Of a stretch of 43,764 nucleotides of DNA, positions 35,812 to 43,764 are shown piece after piece. The notes under the pieces were generated by a model. It made no database searches. It worked only from the letters and a program-made list of their open reading frames with translations, and was not told where the DNA came from. Source of the stretch: Desulfonatronovibrio sp. Lineage in GTDB: Bacteria > Desulfobacterota > Desulfovibrionia > Desulfovibrionales > Desulfonatronovibrionaceae. A program made the translations under genes and the position numbers. The stretch spans positions 1 through 43,764 of the forward strand of contig PXDF01000010.1 of the NCBI GenBank assembly GCA_003566455.1, read 5' to 3'. Every line of letters begins with the position of its first letter. Position 1 is the first letter of the stretch.

Positions 35812-37320
35812 ATGCAAATAAAAGCAGAAGAAATCAGTCAGATCATTGAAGGTCAGATCAAAAACTACGAAAAGCGCGTTGAAATGAGCGAAACCGGAGT
35901 GGTTCTCTCGGTTGGCGATGGAATCGCCCGCGTGTACGGCGTGGAAAATGTTATGGCTATGGAGCTTCTTGAATTCACCGGTGGGGTAATGGGAATGGTC
36001 CTGAACCTTGAGGAAGACAGCGTGGGCTGCGCTCTTCTTGGCGAAGACACCGGAATCAAGGAAGGCGATCTGGTTAAAAGAACCGGCAAGATTGTTCAGG
36101 TGCCTGTGGGAGACGCGGTTGTCGGTCGGGTCATAGATCCCCTGGGCAATCCCTTGGATGGAAAAGGCCCTATCTCTCATAAAGATACTAGACTGGTTGA
36201 AATCAAAGCTCCGGGAATTGTTCCCAGAAAATCAGTTCATGAACCCATGTATACAGGGCTCAAGGCTATCGACTCCATGACCCCGGTGGGCAGGGGCCAG
36301 CGCGAATTGATCATTGGCGACCGCCAGATTGGCAAGACAGCTATATGCATTGACACAATTCTGGCTCAGAAAGAAACCGATGTATTCTGTATCTATGTAG
36401 CCATCGGCCAGAAAAAGTCCACCGTAGCCCAGGTGGTTGACATCCTCCAGAAACATGGGGCCATGGAATACACCACGGTTATATCCGCCACAGCTTCAGA
36501 ACCGGCCTCCCTGCAGTTCATCTCGGCTTATGCTGGATGCACCATGGGCGAGTACTACCGAGAAAGCGGAAGGCACGCGGTAATCATGTATGATGACCTT
36601 TCCAAACAGGCCGTTGCATACAGGCAGATGTCTCTGCTTCTCAGGCGTCCTCCAGGACGCGAGGCCTTTCCCGGCGACGTGTTTTACCTGCATTCCAGAC
36701 TGCTGGAAAGAGCCGCCAAAATGAGTGATGAACATGGGGCAGGTTCATTGACCGCCCTTCCCATTATTGAGACCCAGGCCGGAGACGTATCTGCTTATAT
36801 CCCCACCAACGTAATATCCATCACGGATGGCCAGATTTATCTGGAAGGAAGCCTTTTTTATGCCGGTGTCCGACCAGCCATCAACGTAGGCCTCTCAGTA
36901 TCGAGAGTTGGTGGTGCCGCCCAGACCAAGGCCATGAAAAAGGTAGCCGGAACTCTTCGTCTGGATCTGGCTCAGTTCAGGGAACTGGCAGCTTTCGCCC
37001 AGTTTGGCTCCGATCTGGATAAGGCCACTCAGAGAAGGTTGACCAGGGGTGAAAGACTTGTGGAACTTTTAAAGCAGCCCCAGTATAAGCCCATGCCTGC
37101 TGAAGAACAGGTTATTGCCTTATATTCCGGCACAAAGGGTTTTCTGGATGATCTGCCTGTTGATGCTGTTTCCCGCTTTGAGGAGGGAATGCTTGAATTC
37201 ATGCGCAGTCAAAAGCCGGATATCCTTCAACAGATCAAGGAAACCGGAGATATAGACGTTGACCTGGACAAGAAAATTGCAGCGGCCATTGATGAGTTTA
37301 AAAAGACCTTTAAGGTTTAA
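35812..37320 (+). CDS. atpA: ATP synthase F1 subunit alpha
   Basis: Alpha forms the non-catalytic nucleotide sites of the F1 hexamer. The 502-residue protein begins [20 protein letters not shown], which is why I prefer the ATG at 35812 over an in-frame GTG at 35800 that overlaps atpH. The P-loop reads GDRQIGKTA, with Ile where many bacteria have Thr. Other motifs are [13 protein letters not shown] and [13 protein letters not shown]. All other conserved features are intact. Confidence 0.97.
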   Translation: MQIKAEEISQIIEGQIKNYEKRVEMSETGVVLSVGDGIARVYGVENVMAMELLEFTGGVMGMVLNLEEDSVGCALLGEDTGIKEGDLVKRTGKIVQVPVGDAVVGRVIDPLGNPLDGKGPISHKDTRLVEIKAPGIVPRKSVHEPMYTGLKAIDSMTPVGRGQRELIIGDRQIGKTAICIDTILAQKETDVFCIYVAIGQKKSTVAQVVDILQKHGAMEYTTVISATASEPASLQFISAYAGCTMGEYYRESGRHAVIMYDDLSKQAVAYRQMSLLLRRPPGREAFPGDVFYLHSRLLERAAKMSDEHGAGSLTALPIIETQAGDVSAYIPTNVISITDGQIYLEGSLFYAGVRPAINVGLSVSRVGGAAQTKAMKKVAGTLRLDLAQFRELAAFAQFGSDLDKATQRRLTRGERLVELLKQPQYKPMPAEEQVIALYSGTKGFLDDLPVDAVSRFEEGMLEFMRSQKPDILQQIKETGDIDVDLDKKIAAAIDEFKKTFKV

Positions 37321-37333
37321 ACGGGAGTAATAA

Positions 37334-38209
37334 ATGGCACCATTGAGGGAGATTAAAAGGAAAATCGGCGCGGTCAAAAAGACCAAGCAGATAACCAAGG
37401 CCATGAATATGGTGGCCTCGGCCAAACTGCGCGGCGCCCAGCAGCGTATTGAGCGTTTTCGTCCTTACGCGGAAAAATACTCCGAAATCTTAACCGATCT
37501 TTCATCCAGGGTGGATGCTTCAATTCATCCTCTTCTGGAAAAACGCGCTGAAATTAAGACAGTGGGCATAATCCTGATTACTTCAGACAAAGGCCTGTGC
37601 GGCAGTTTTAATGTTAATCTGTGTAACACAGCTCTTAGGCTCAGCAATAAGAAGAAGGAAGAAGGCAAGGAGGTTAAACTGTTCTGCGTAGGCAAAAAGG
37701 GTCGCAATTTCTTCCGTGTAAGAAAGTACGATATCGAGGAGAGCTATCCCGATGTCATGAGCAATTTTGACTTTCAGCTTGCCAGTGAAATCGGTTCCAA
37801 AATGAACGACATGTATCTTAAAGAGGAACTTGACGAGGTGCATATAGTCTTTGCGGAATTTGTCAGCATGGTAAGACAGTTGCCTCAGACCTCACAGCTC
37901 CTGCCGGTACAGCAGGATGAGGAATCTGTTCAGGAAGGACCTACCAGCGAATACATTTTTGAACCATCCATGGAAGGATTACTGGCAGAAATATTGCCCA
38001 GATTTATTAAGGTTCAGGTTTACAGGGGGCTTCTGGACACTTCCGCCAGTGAGCATGCAGCCAGAATGACGGCGATGGATAACGCGACCAAGAATTGCGA
38101 CGAAATGGTTGGACAGCTTACTCTGGTCTATAATAAGGCCAGGCAGGCTGCCATTACATCTGAATTAATGGACATAGTAGGCGGCGCTGAAGCGCTGAAA
38201 CAAGGATAA
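37334..38209 (+). CDS. atpG: ATP synthase F1 subunit gamma
   Basis: Gamma is the rotating central shaft. The 291-residue protein has the conserved N-terminal coiled coil (LREIKRKIGAVKKTKQITKA), the Rossmann-like middle with ITSDKGLCGSFNVNL, and the C-terminal helix (MTAMDNATKNCDEM...NKARQAAITSELMDIVGGAEAL). It lies 13 nt after atpA and 17 nt before atpD. Confidence 0.96.
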   Translation: MAPLREIKRKIGAVKKTKQITKAMNMVASAKLRGAQQRIERFRPYAEKYSEILTDLSSRVDASIHPLLEKRAEIKTVGIILITSDKGLCGSFNVNLCNTALRLSNKKKEEGKEVKLFCVGKKGRNFFRVRKYDIEESYPDVMSNFDFQLASEIGSKMNDMYLKEELDEVHIVFAEFVSMVRQLPQTSQLLPVQQDEESVQEGPTSEYIFEPSMEGLLAEILPRFIKVQVYRGLLDTSASEHAARMTAMDNATKNCDEMVGQLTLVYNKARQAAITSELMDIVGGAEALKQG

Positions 38210-38223
38210 TTAGGGGGCTATAA

Positions 38224-39636
<1,413 letters not shown>

Positions 39637-39653
39637 ACAAAAAAGGTGAAATT

Positions 39654-40082
39654 ATGGCTAACTTGATAAAGCTGGAAATCGTAACGCCGGACAGAAATCT
39701 TCTCAGTGAAGAAGTAGAATACGTCGGCGCCCCGGGAGTGAGTGGAGAGTTCGGTGTACTGCCCAGCCACATTCCATTTCTTTCCGCCTTGAGCATTGGA
39801 AGCCTGTTATACAAGCAGAATGGCAAAAGGTACTATATTTTTGTAGCAGGCGGCTTTGCTGAGGTCACTCCCTCCAAGGTCACAGTACTGGCTGAAGTGG
39901 CGGAGAAGGCTGAGGAAATCAGTGTGGAAAGGGCCAGAAAGGCCAGAGAAAAGGCTGAACAGCGTATCAATCAGCAAAAGGAAGAGATTGATTATGTCCG
40001 GGCTAAAGCAGCCATGGCCAGAGCCATGCATAGGTTGAAGTGCAGGGAAAGCGGTGTGAGTGCCGGAACCTGTTCCCTTTAA
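39654..40082 (+). CDS. atpC: ATP synthase F1 subunit epsilon
   Basis: Epsilon couples rotor and catalytic head and inhibits ATP hydrolysis. The 142-residue protein has an N-terminal beta-sandwich (about 1-88, with [18 protein letters not shown]) and a C-terminal pair of helices (about 90-135). A short Cys-containing tail ([14 protein letters not shown]) extends past the usual helix end. It is the last gene of the operon, before a strong terminator. Confidence 0.95.
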   Translation: MANLIKLEIVTPDRNLLSEEVEYVGAPGVSGEFGVLPSHIPFLSALSIGSLLYKQNGKRYYIFVAGGFAEVTPSKVTVLAEVAEKAEEISVERARKAREKAEQRINQQKEEIDYVRAKAAMARAMHRLKCRESGVSAGTCSL

Positions 40083-40106
40083 CACATCCCTTTGACTTGT
40101 TTCTTT

Positions 40107-40137
40107 AAAAAAAGCCCCGCCAGCCGGGGCTTTTTTT
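40107..40137 (+). terminator. Strong intrinsic terminator after atpC
   Basis: A GCCCCG/CGGGGC stem with a 5-nt loop is flanked by seven A residues before and seven T residues after, so the stem can extend with A-T pairs. It lies 25 nt after the atpC stop. The A-run could also make it act on the opposite strand. Confidence 0.95.
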
Positions 40138-40197
40138 GTGTAGACAATCTCTAATTATAAATTTAATTTTGCGCATTATAAATATTGAGAATAGAGC

Positions 40198-41592
40198 ATG
40201 AGAAGATTATACGGCAGAGATTTTGTCGCAGTAATACTGGCGGCTGGAAAAGGGACCAGAATGATGTCTGACTTACCCAAGGTCATGCAAGAGCTTCTGA
40301 GAAAACCAATGCTCTGGTACTTACTGGACACTTTTCGCAAAATGGATTTTCATAAAAGATTGGTGGTCACAGGACACGGCCATGAGCTACTTGAGAAAAA
40401 ATTTCCTTATGACAAGGATGATTTCATAATACAGACTGAGCAGCTCGGTACAGGCCACGCCCTTCAGGAGGCCTGGCCGGCCATAAGAGACTCCGGAGCT
40501 CAATGGCTGATAGTGGCCAATGGCGATACCCCCCTGGTCTCAGACCAAAATCTTGACAAGTTAATTTCTCAGATGATTTCGGCAGGAGCCGATTTGGGCC
40601 TTCTTTCTCTACGCCTTGACCACCAATCAGGCTATGGCAGGGTGGTCAGGGATAAGGCCGGCCGGGTCAGGGCTGTGGTTGAGGAAAAGGACTACAACCC
40701 GCAGCTGCATGGTCCCAGTTCAGCTGAGGTTAATTCCGGCATTTACATTTTCAGGGTCTCCGCCTTAGCGGAAGTAATTTTTGATCTGGATGCCAATAAC
40801 GAACAGAAGGAATTATACATAACCCAGCTGATATCTCTGGCCAATGATCGAAACATGCACGTCCTGGGCGTATCAGCCGGGAACTGTCCAGAACTGATGG
40901 GGATCAACACTCCGGCTGAACTGGTTATGCAGGAAGAATATTTAAGGTCCAAAATTGTGGACAGGATGATCTCTCAGGGAGTAATAATCAGAAACAAGGA
41001 TCAGGTTCGCATCGGACCGGAAGTACGAATCGAAGCCGGTGCTGACATTACAGGACCCTGTGAGATTTATGGCGCTTCGTTTGTGGGAAGCGGGACCAGG
41101 ATCAATTCCCATTGCTACATAGAAGACAGCTCTATCCTGGACTCTGAAATTTTATCCTTTTCTCATATTCACAAGTCTGATATAAAAGAACAGACATCCA
41201 TCGGACCTTTTGCCAGATTAAGGCCCGGTACTGTTATGGAAAAAGGTTCAAAGGCGGGAAATTTTGTTGAAATAAAGAATTCCTCTATCGGAAGATACAG
41301 CAAGGTGAATCATCTGTCCTATATTGGTGACACTGAGATGTCCCAGAAAGTAAACATCGGTGCTGGAACCATAACCTGCAATTATGACGGCAGGAATAAA
41401 CACAGAACAATAATTGAACAACAGGTATTCATCGGCAGCAACACATCACTGGTGGCACCGGTCAGGATCGGGGAACGCAGCATGGTTGGGGCCGGATCAA
41501 CAATAACTCGGGATGTGCCTGAGGAATCCCTGGCCATTGCCAGAACCAGACAAGAAAATTTGATTCAAAAAAATCCCTTGAAAAAAAGTTAG
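40198..41592 (+). CDS. glmU: Bifunctional UDP-GlcNAc pyrophosphorylase / GlcN-1-P acetyltransferase
   Basis: GlmU acetylates glucosamine 1-phosphate and couples it to UTP, giving UDP-GlcNAc for peptidoglycan and LPS. The 464-residue protein has an N-terminal nucleotidyltransferase domain with LAAGKGTRM, LPKVMQ and NGDTPLV. The C-terminal left-handed beta-helix has PFARLRPGTVMEKGSKAGNF, the catalytic His region KVNHLSYIGD, and IGAGTITCNYDG. It follows the atpC terminator, so it needs its own promoter; AT-rich TATAAA near 40177 is a possible -10. A ZapB-like gene follows after 22 nt. Confidence 0.96.
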   Translation: MRRLYGRDFVAVILAAGKGTRMMSDLPKVMQELLRKPMLWYLLDTFRKMDFHKRLVVTGHGHELLEKKFPYDKDDFIIQTEQLGTGHALQEAWPAIRDSGAQWLIVANGDTPLVSDQNLDKLISQMISAGADLGLLSLRLDHQSGYGRVVRDKAGRVRAVVEEKDYNPQLHGPSSAEVNSGIYIFRVSALAEVIFDLDANNEQKELYITQLISLANDRNMHVLGVSAGNCPELMGINTPAELVMQEEYLRSKIVDRMISQGVIIRNKDQVRIGPEVRIEAGADITGPCEIYGASFVGSGTRINSHCYIEDSSILDSEILSFSHIHKSDIKEQTSIGPFARLRPGTVMEKGSKAGNFVEIKNSSIGRYSKVNHLSYIGDTEMSQKVNIGAGTITCNYDGRNKHRTIIEQQVFIGSNTSLVAPVRIGERSMVGAGSTITRDVPEESLAIARTRQENLIQKNPLKKS

Positions 41593-41614
41593 AATAAAAT
41601 TAAGATTTATTATT

Positions 41615-41791
41615 ATGGATGCCATAGAAAAGTTATCTCAAAAAGTTAACGCTCTGCTTGATGTTAAGCAAAGTCTGGAGCAGGAAAACCTTTCTCTTAA
41701 AAAAGAGTTGGAAAATGAGCGTCATAAAGGCAACCAGGTGCTGGAGAAGATTAATGATCTATTGCAAAAGATAGACGATGAAATACCCTGA
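41615..41791 (+). CDS. Small ZapB-like coiled-coil protein
   Basis: A 58-residue, highly charged protein (MDAIEKLSQKVNALLDVKQS and so on) that is almost entirely heptad coiled coil, with no membrane segment. Size, composition and the stop-start overlap with zapA (TGATG) suggest a ZapB-like or similar cell-division factor. ZapB in E. coli stabilises the Z-ring through ZapA, which would explain the pairing. No strong ribosome binding site precedes the ATG. Coiled-coil proteins of this size are hard to assign by sequence alone, so the function is a cautious inference. Confidence 0.7.
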   Translation: MDAIEKLSQKVNALLDVKQSLEQENLSLKKELENERHKGNQVLEKINDLLQKIDDEIP

Positions 41792-42063
41792 TGCCCGGTT
41801 ATAACATAAATATTTTAGGCCTTGACCTGACCTTCAGGACTGATACGGGTCCGGAACGAGTCGAGCAGGCACGTAAATTACTTGAGGAGCGTTTTGCGGA
41901 GCTTGAACAGAGAGGAAATAAGCTGAGCAAGGAAAGATTGCTGGTATTCCTTGCCCTTGGTTTGGCTGATGACTATCTCTACTCTGATCAAAAGCTTGCT
42001 GACCTGAACAACAGGGTCAATGAGCTTTTGCAGAAAATAGATCGACTTGAGACAAGAAAGTGA
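41791..42063 (+). CDS. zapA: Cell division protein ZapA
   Basis: ZapA crosslinks FtsZ filaments at the division site. The 90-residue protein has the family N-terminal domain (YNINILGLDLTFRTD, then the ARKLLEERFAEL helix) and a C-terminal coiled coil (LADLNNRVNELLQKIDRLE). Its ATG overlaps the stop of the preceding small coiled-coil gene. A probable 6S RNA follows directly, the same zapA-ssrS order as in many Proteobacteria. Confidence 0.87.
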   Translation: MPGYNINILGLDLTFRTDTGPERVEQARKLLEERFAELEQRGNKLSKERLLVFLALGLADDYLYSDQKLADLNNRVNELLQKIDRLETRK

Positions 42064-42089
42064 AAAAGATAAAAACTTTTTTCAATGAT

Positions 42090-42274
42090 AATCCCTGGTG
42101 GGTTTGTGATGAAGGCAATTTATTTTGAGCCAACACTAACCTCAAGGGGGCCGTTGTGCGGTTTTGGTGCGCATACCCCGGATTCAACGGGGGAGCCTGA
42201 AGGAGCCGCTTTGGCGCCCATTTTTAATTACGAGGTTCAAAATAAGTTCCCACACGGCCTGCCGGGGGAATTTT
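42090..42274 (+). ncRNA. ssrS: Probable 6S RNA
   Basis: 6S RNA mimics an open promoter and sequesters sigma-70 RNA polymerase in slow growth. The closing stem pairs CCCTGG (42093-42098) with CCGGGG (42262-42267), and an outer GTGGG/CCCAC pair continues it. ATTTTGAGCC near 42121 pairs with GGTTCAAAAT near 42233 over ten positions with one G-U pair. The apical arm has CCGTTG/CAACGG and TGCG/CGCA. Length of about 185 nt and the position behind zapA both fit. A possible promoter is TTGAGA-N17-TAAAAA at 42047-42075. The exact ends are estimates. Confidence 0.78.
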
Positions 42275-42549
42275 AACAGCCAAACTTCCTCGCTGATCAA
42301 GTCACTCCGAATGTCTTGTCTGGATTTCTTCAGACCACAAGACACTCCTTTTTTGGAATTTGAGCCGGACAGACTCTGTCTTGAATTATTCCATCATTAA
42401 TACCCCGATGCTGCGTTTTAAGACTCAAGGTCCGACTGGAAGAGACTTCAAACAACTCCTTCAGCAGCAGACTGTTTTTTAATTTTCCCTGTCCAGGGCC
42501 TTTCAGGTTGGGGTGTACAGGGGAAAATAACATATAAAAGGAGAATGCC
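42275..42549 (+). other. Leader region between 6S RNA and rny
   Basis: This 275-nt stretch has no supported coding frame. TTTTCCCTGT at 42483-42492 and ACAGGGGAAAA at 42517-42527 form a 10-bp inverted repeat with one bulge, about 23 nt before the rny start. It would be a leader hairpin in the rny message and could affect its stability or autoregulation (inference). No clear promoter was found. The folate cyclo-ligase gene that follows 6S RNA in E. coli is absent here. Confidence 0.45.
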
Positions 42550-43764
42550 ATGTGGAGCTCTATTGTAATAACAGCCTTTATCGCCGCCGGTGTTGGTGCG
42601 ATTATCGGTTTTGCCGCGCAGAAGTATTTTATAAATAAAGAAATGCGCGACAACCAGAAGCTGGCGGGCAAGATACTGGAAGAGGCTCGAAAAGAGGCTG
42701 CAGCTCATAAAAAGGAACTGTTGCTTCAGGCCAAGGACGAGACATTCAAACAAAAGAAGGAACTTGAAAGAGAGACCAGAGAAAGGGAAAAAGAATTAAA
42801 AAAACAGGAACAAAGACTCCAGGAAAAAGAAGAACGCCTGGAGAAAAAGCTGGAAAATGTAATTCAGAAGGAAAGCGAGGTGGTGGCCTGGGAAAACAAG
42901 GTGGCCAAACAGGAGAGGGCCATTGAGGACAAGGAGCAGAGCCTGAAAAAGATTATTGAACAGGAAACCACAAAACTTGAGGAGATATCAGGGCTTACCA
43001 GGGAAGAAGCAAAGGCCAGGCTAGTTGCTGAGATTGAAAGCAGAACCAGACACGAAGCTGCAAAAATGATCCGCCAGATAGAAATGGAGGCTCAGGAAAC
43101 AGCGACAAAAAAATCAAAGGAAATTCTTGCCCTGGCTATTCAGAAATATTCTGGAGATTATGTTTCAGAACACACTGTGTCTACCGTAGAATTGCCCAGC
43201 GAAGATATGAAGGGAAGGATAATCGGGCGGGAAGGCAGAAATATCAGGGCCATTGAAGCTGCCACCGGAGTAGATCTGATCATTGATGATACTCCGGAAA
43301 CAGTAGTTCTTTCCGCGTTCAGCCCTTTAAGAAGAGAAGTGGCTAAACAGTCCCTCGAGCGTCTAATCAGCGACGGCCGGATTCATCCTGCCCGGATAGA
43401 AGATATTGTGGAAAAAGTTAAACAGGAAATGGACGTCAAATTGCGGGAAATCGGCGAACAGTCCACGTTTGATGTTGGCGTGCACGGTATTCACCCTGAA
43501 CTGATCCGTTTACTTGGACATTTGCATTACAGAACAAGTTTTTCACAAAATGTGCTGCAGCACTCCATTGAAGTGGCTTTTTTGTGTGGAATCATGGCAG
43601 CTGAGCTGGGGATTGATCAGAAAAAAGCTAAACGGGCAGGGCTTTTACATGATCTGGGCAAAGCAGTGGACCACGAAGTGGAAGGTCCTCACGCAATAAT
43701 TGGTTCTGACCTGGCCAAAAAATTCAATGAGTCAAGGGAGATCATTCACGCAATCGCCGCTCAC
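42550..43764 (+). CDS. rny: Ribonuclease Y (partial)
   Basis: RNase Y is a membrane-anchored endoribonuclease that starts mRNA decay. The visible 405 residues have an N-terminal membrane anchor ([20 protein letters not shown]) and a long charged coiled coil (about 30-190). The KH domain has [17 protein letters not shown], and the HD domain begins around LQHSIEVAF with the HD pair in [12 protein letters not shown]. The family is about 510-520 residues, so roughly 110 C-terminal residues lie beyond the right edge. AAAAGGAG precedes the ATG; a nearby ATG at 42545 is out of frame. Confidence 0.95.
   Translation, partial: MWSSIVITAFIAAGVGAIIGFAAQKYFINKEMRDNQKLAGKILEEARKEAAAHKKELLLQAKDETFKQKKELERETREREKELKKQEQRLQEKEERLEKKLENVIQKESEVVAWENKVAKQERAIEDKEQSLKKIIEQETTKLEEISGLTREEAKARLVAEIESRTRHEAAKMIRQIEMEAQETATKKSKEILALAIQKYSGDYVSEHTVSTVELPSEDMKGRIIGREGRNIRAIEAATGVDLIIDDTPETVVLSAFSPLRREVAKQSLERLISDGRIHPARIEDIVEKVKQEMDVKLREIGEQSTFDVGVHGIHPELIRLLGHLHYRTSFSQNVLQHSIEVAFLCGIMAAELGIDQKKAKRAGLLHDLGKAVDHEVEGPHAIIGSDLAKKFNESREIIHAIAAH

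Noticed and set aside
42085-42276. 63-residue open frame over the 6S RNA
   Set aside because: The bases are explained by paired arms of the RNA; the peptide has no recognisable feature.
42330-42753. Minus-strand open frames of 101-113 residues across the rny leader
   Set aside because: They run into the antisense of the RNase Y N-terminus and lack start signals.

Overview
This window reads as a chromosomal segment of a sulfate-reducer-like Deltaproteobacterium (Desulfobacterota), most likely in or near the order Desulfovibrionales. The basis is gene order and protein character. A kdsA-kdsC-lptC-lptA-lptB-rpoN-hpf-ptsN-rapZ block is followed by mannose-family PTS genes. An atpF'-F-H-A-G-D-C operon lacks atpB/atpE. 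The adenylate kinase carries the exact Cys/His metal site described for Desulfovibrio gigas. No rRNA, tRNA, CRISPR array, phage or intact insertion sequence was seen. Nearly everything is conserved housekeeping, and I found no convincing undescribed multi-gene system.

Layout. (1) 1-5476, minus strand: type II secretion genes gspC-gspD-gspE-gspF, with gspF cut by the left edge. (2) 5870-11207, plus strand: a SLOG-like Rossmann protein, an RND efflux adaptor and permease, and a small PG0541-like (PII-like) protein. (3) 11211-21285, minus strand: pyrG, kdsA, kdsC, lptC, lptA, lptB, rpoN, hpf, ptsN, rapZ and mannose-type PTS EIIA, EIIB and EIIC. These link CTP and KDO synthesis, LPS export, sigma-54 and PTS-type regulation. 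EIIC is frameshifted at a nine-base homopolymer. (4) 21529-22866, plus strand: adk and an unrecognised 161-residue protein. (5) 22996-27960, minus strand: a YhcC-like radical SAM protein, truA, clpS, clpA and aat, that is, a complete N-degron tagging and unfolding set without ClpP. (6) 27961-28372: a gene-free leader with two repeat-like palindromic elements. (7) 28373-34018, plus strand: mreB, mreC, mreD, mrdA, rodA and a bactofilin (cell elongation). (8) 34234-40082, plus strand: F1 and stator genes of ATP synthase, closed by a strong terminator. (9) 40198-43764, plus strand: glmU, a ZapB-like small coiled-coil gene, zapA, a probable 6S RNA and rny, cut by the right edge.

The points most worth a second look are: mreC, which appears to start at an AUU codon behind a perfect Shine-Dalgarno sequence; the EIIC homopolymer frameshift in a PTS that also lacks EIID here; two short palindromic elements before mreB; and the SLOG-like gene placed ahead of the RND pump. 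Several genes use TTG or GTG starts (adk, mreD, atpH, atpF, lptB, the RND permease), and I corrected a number of starts using ribosome binding sites and family N-termini.
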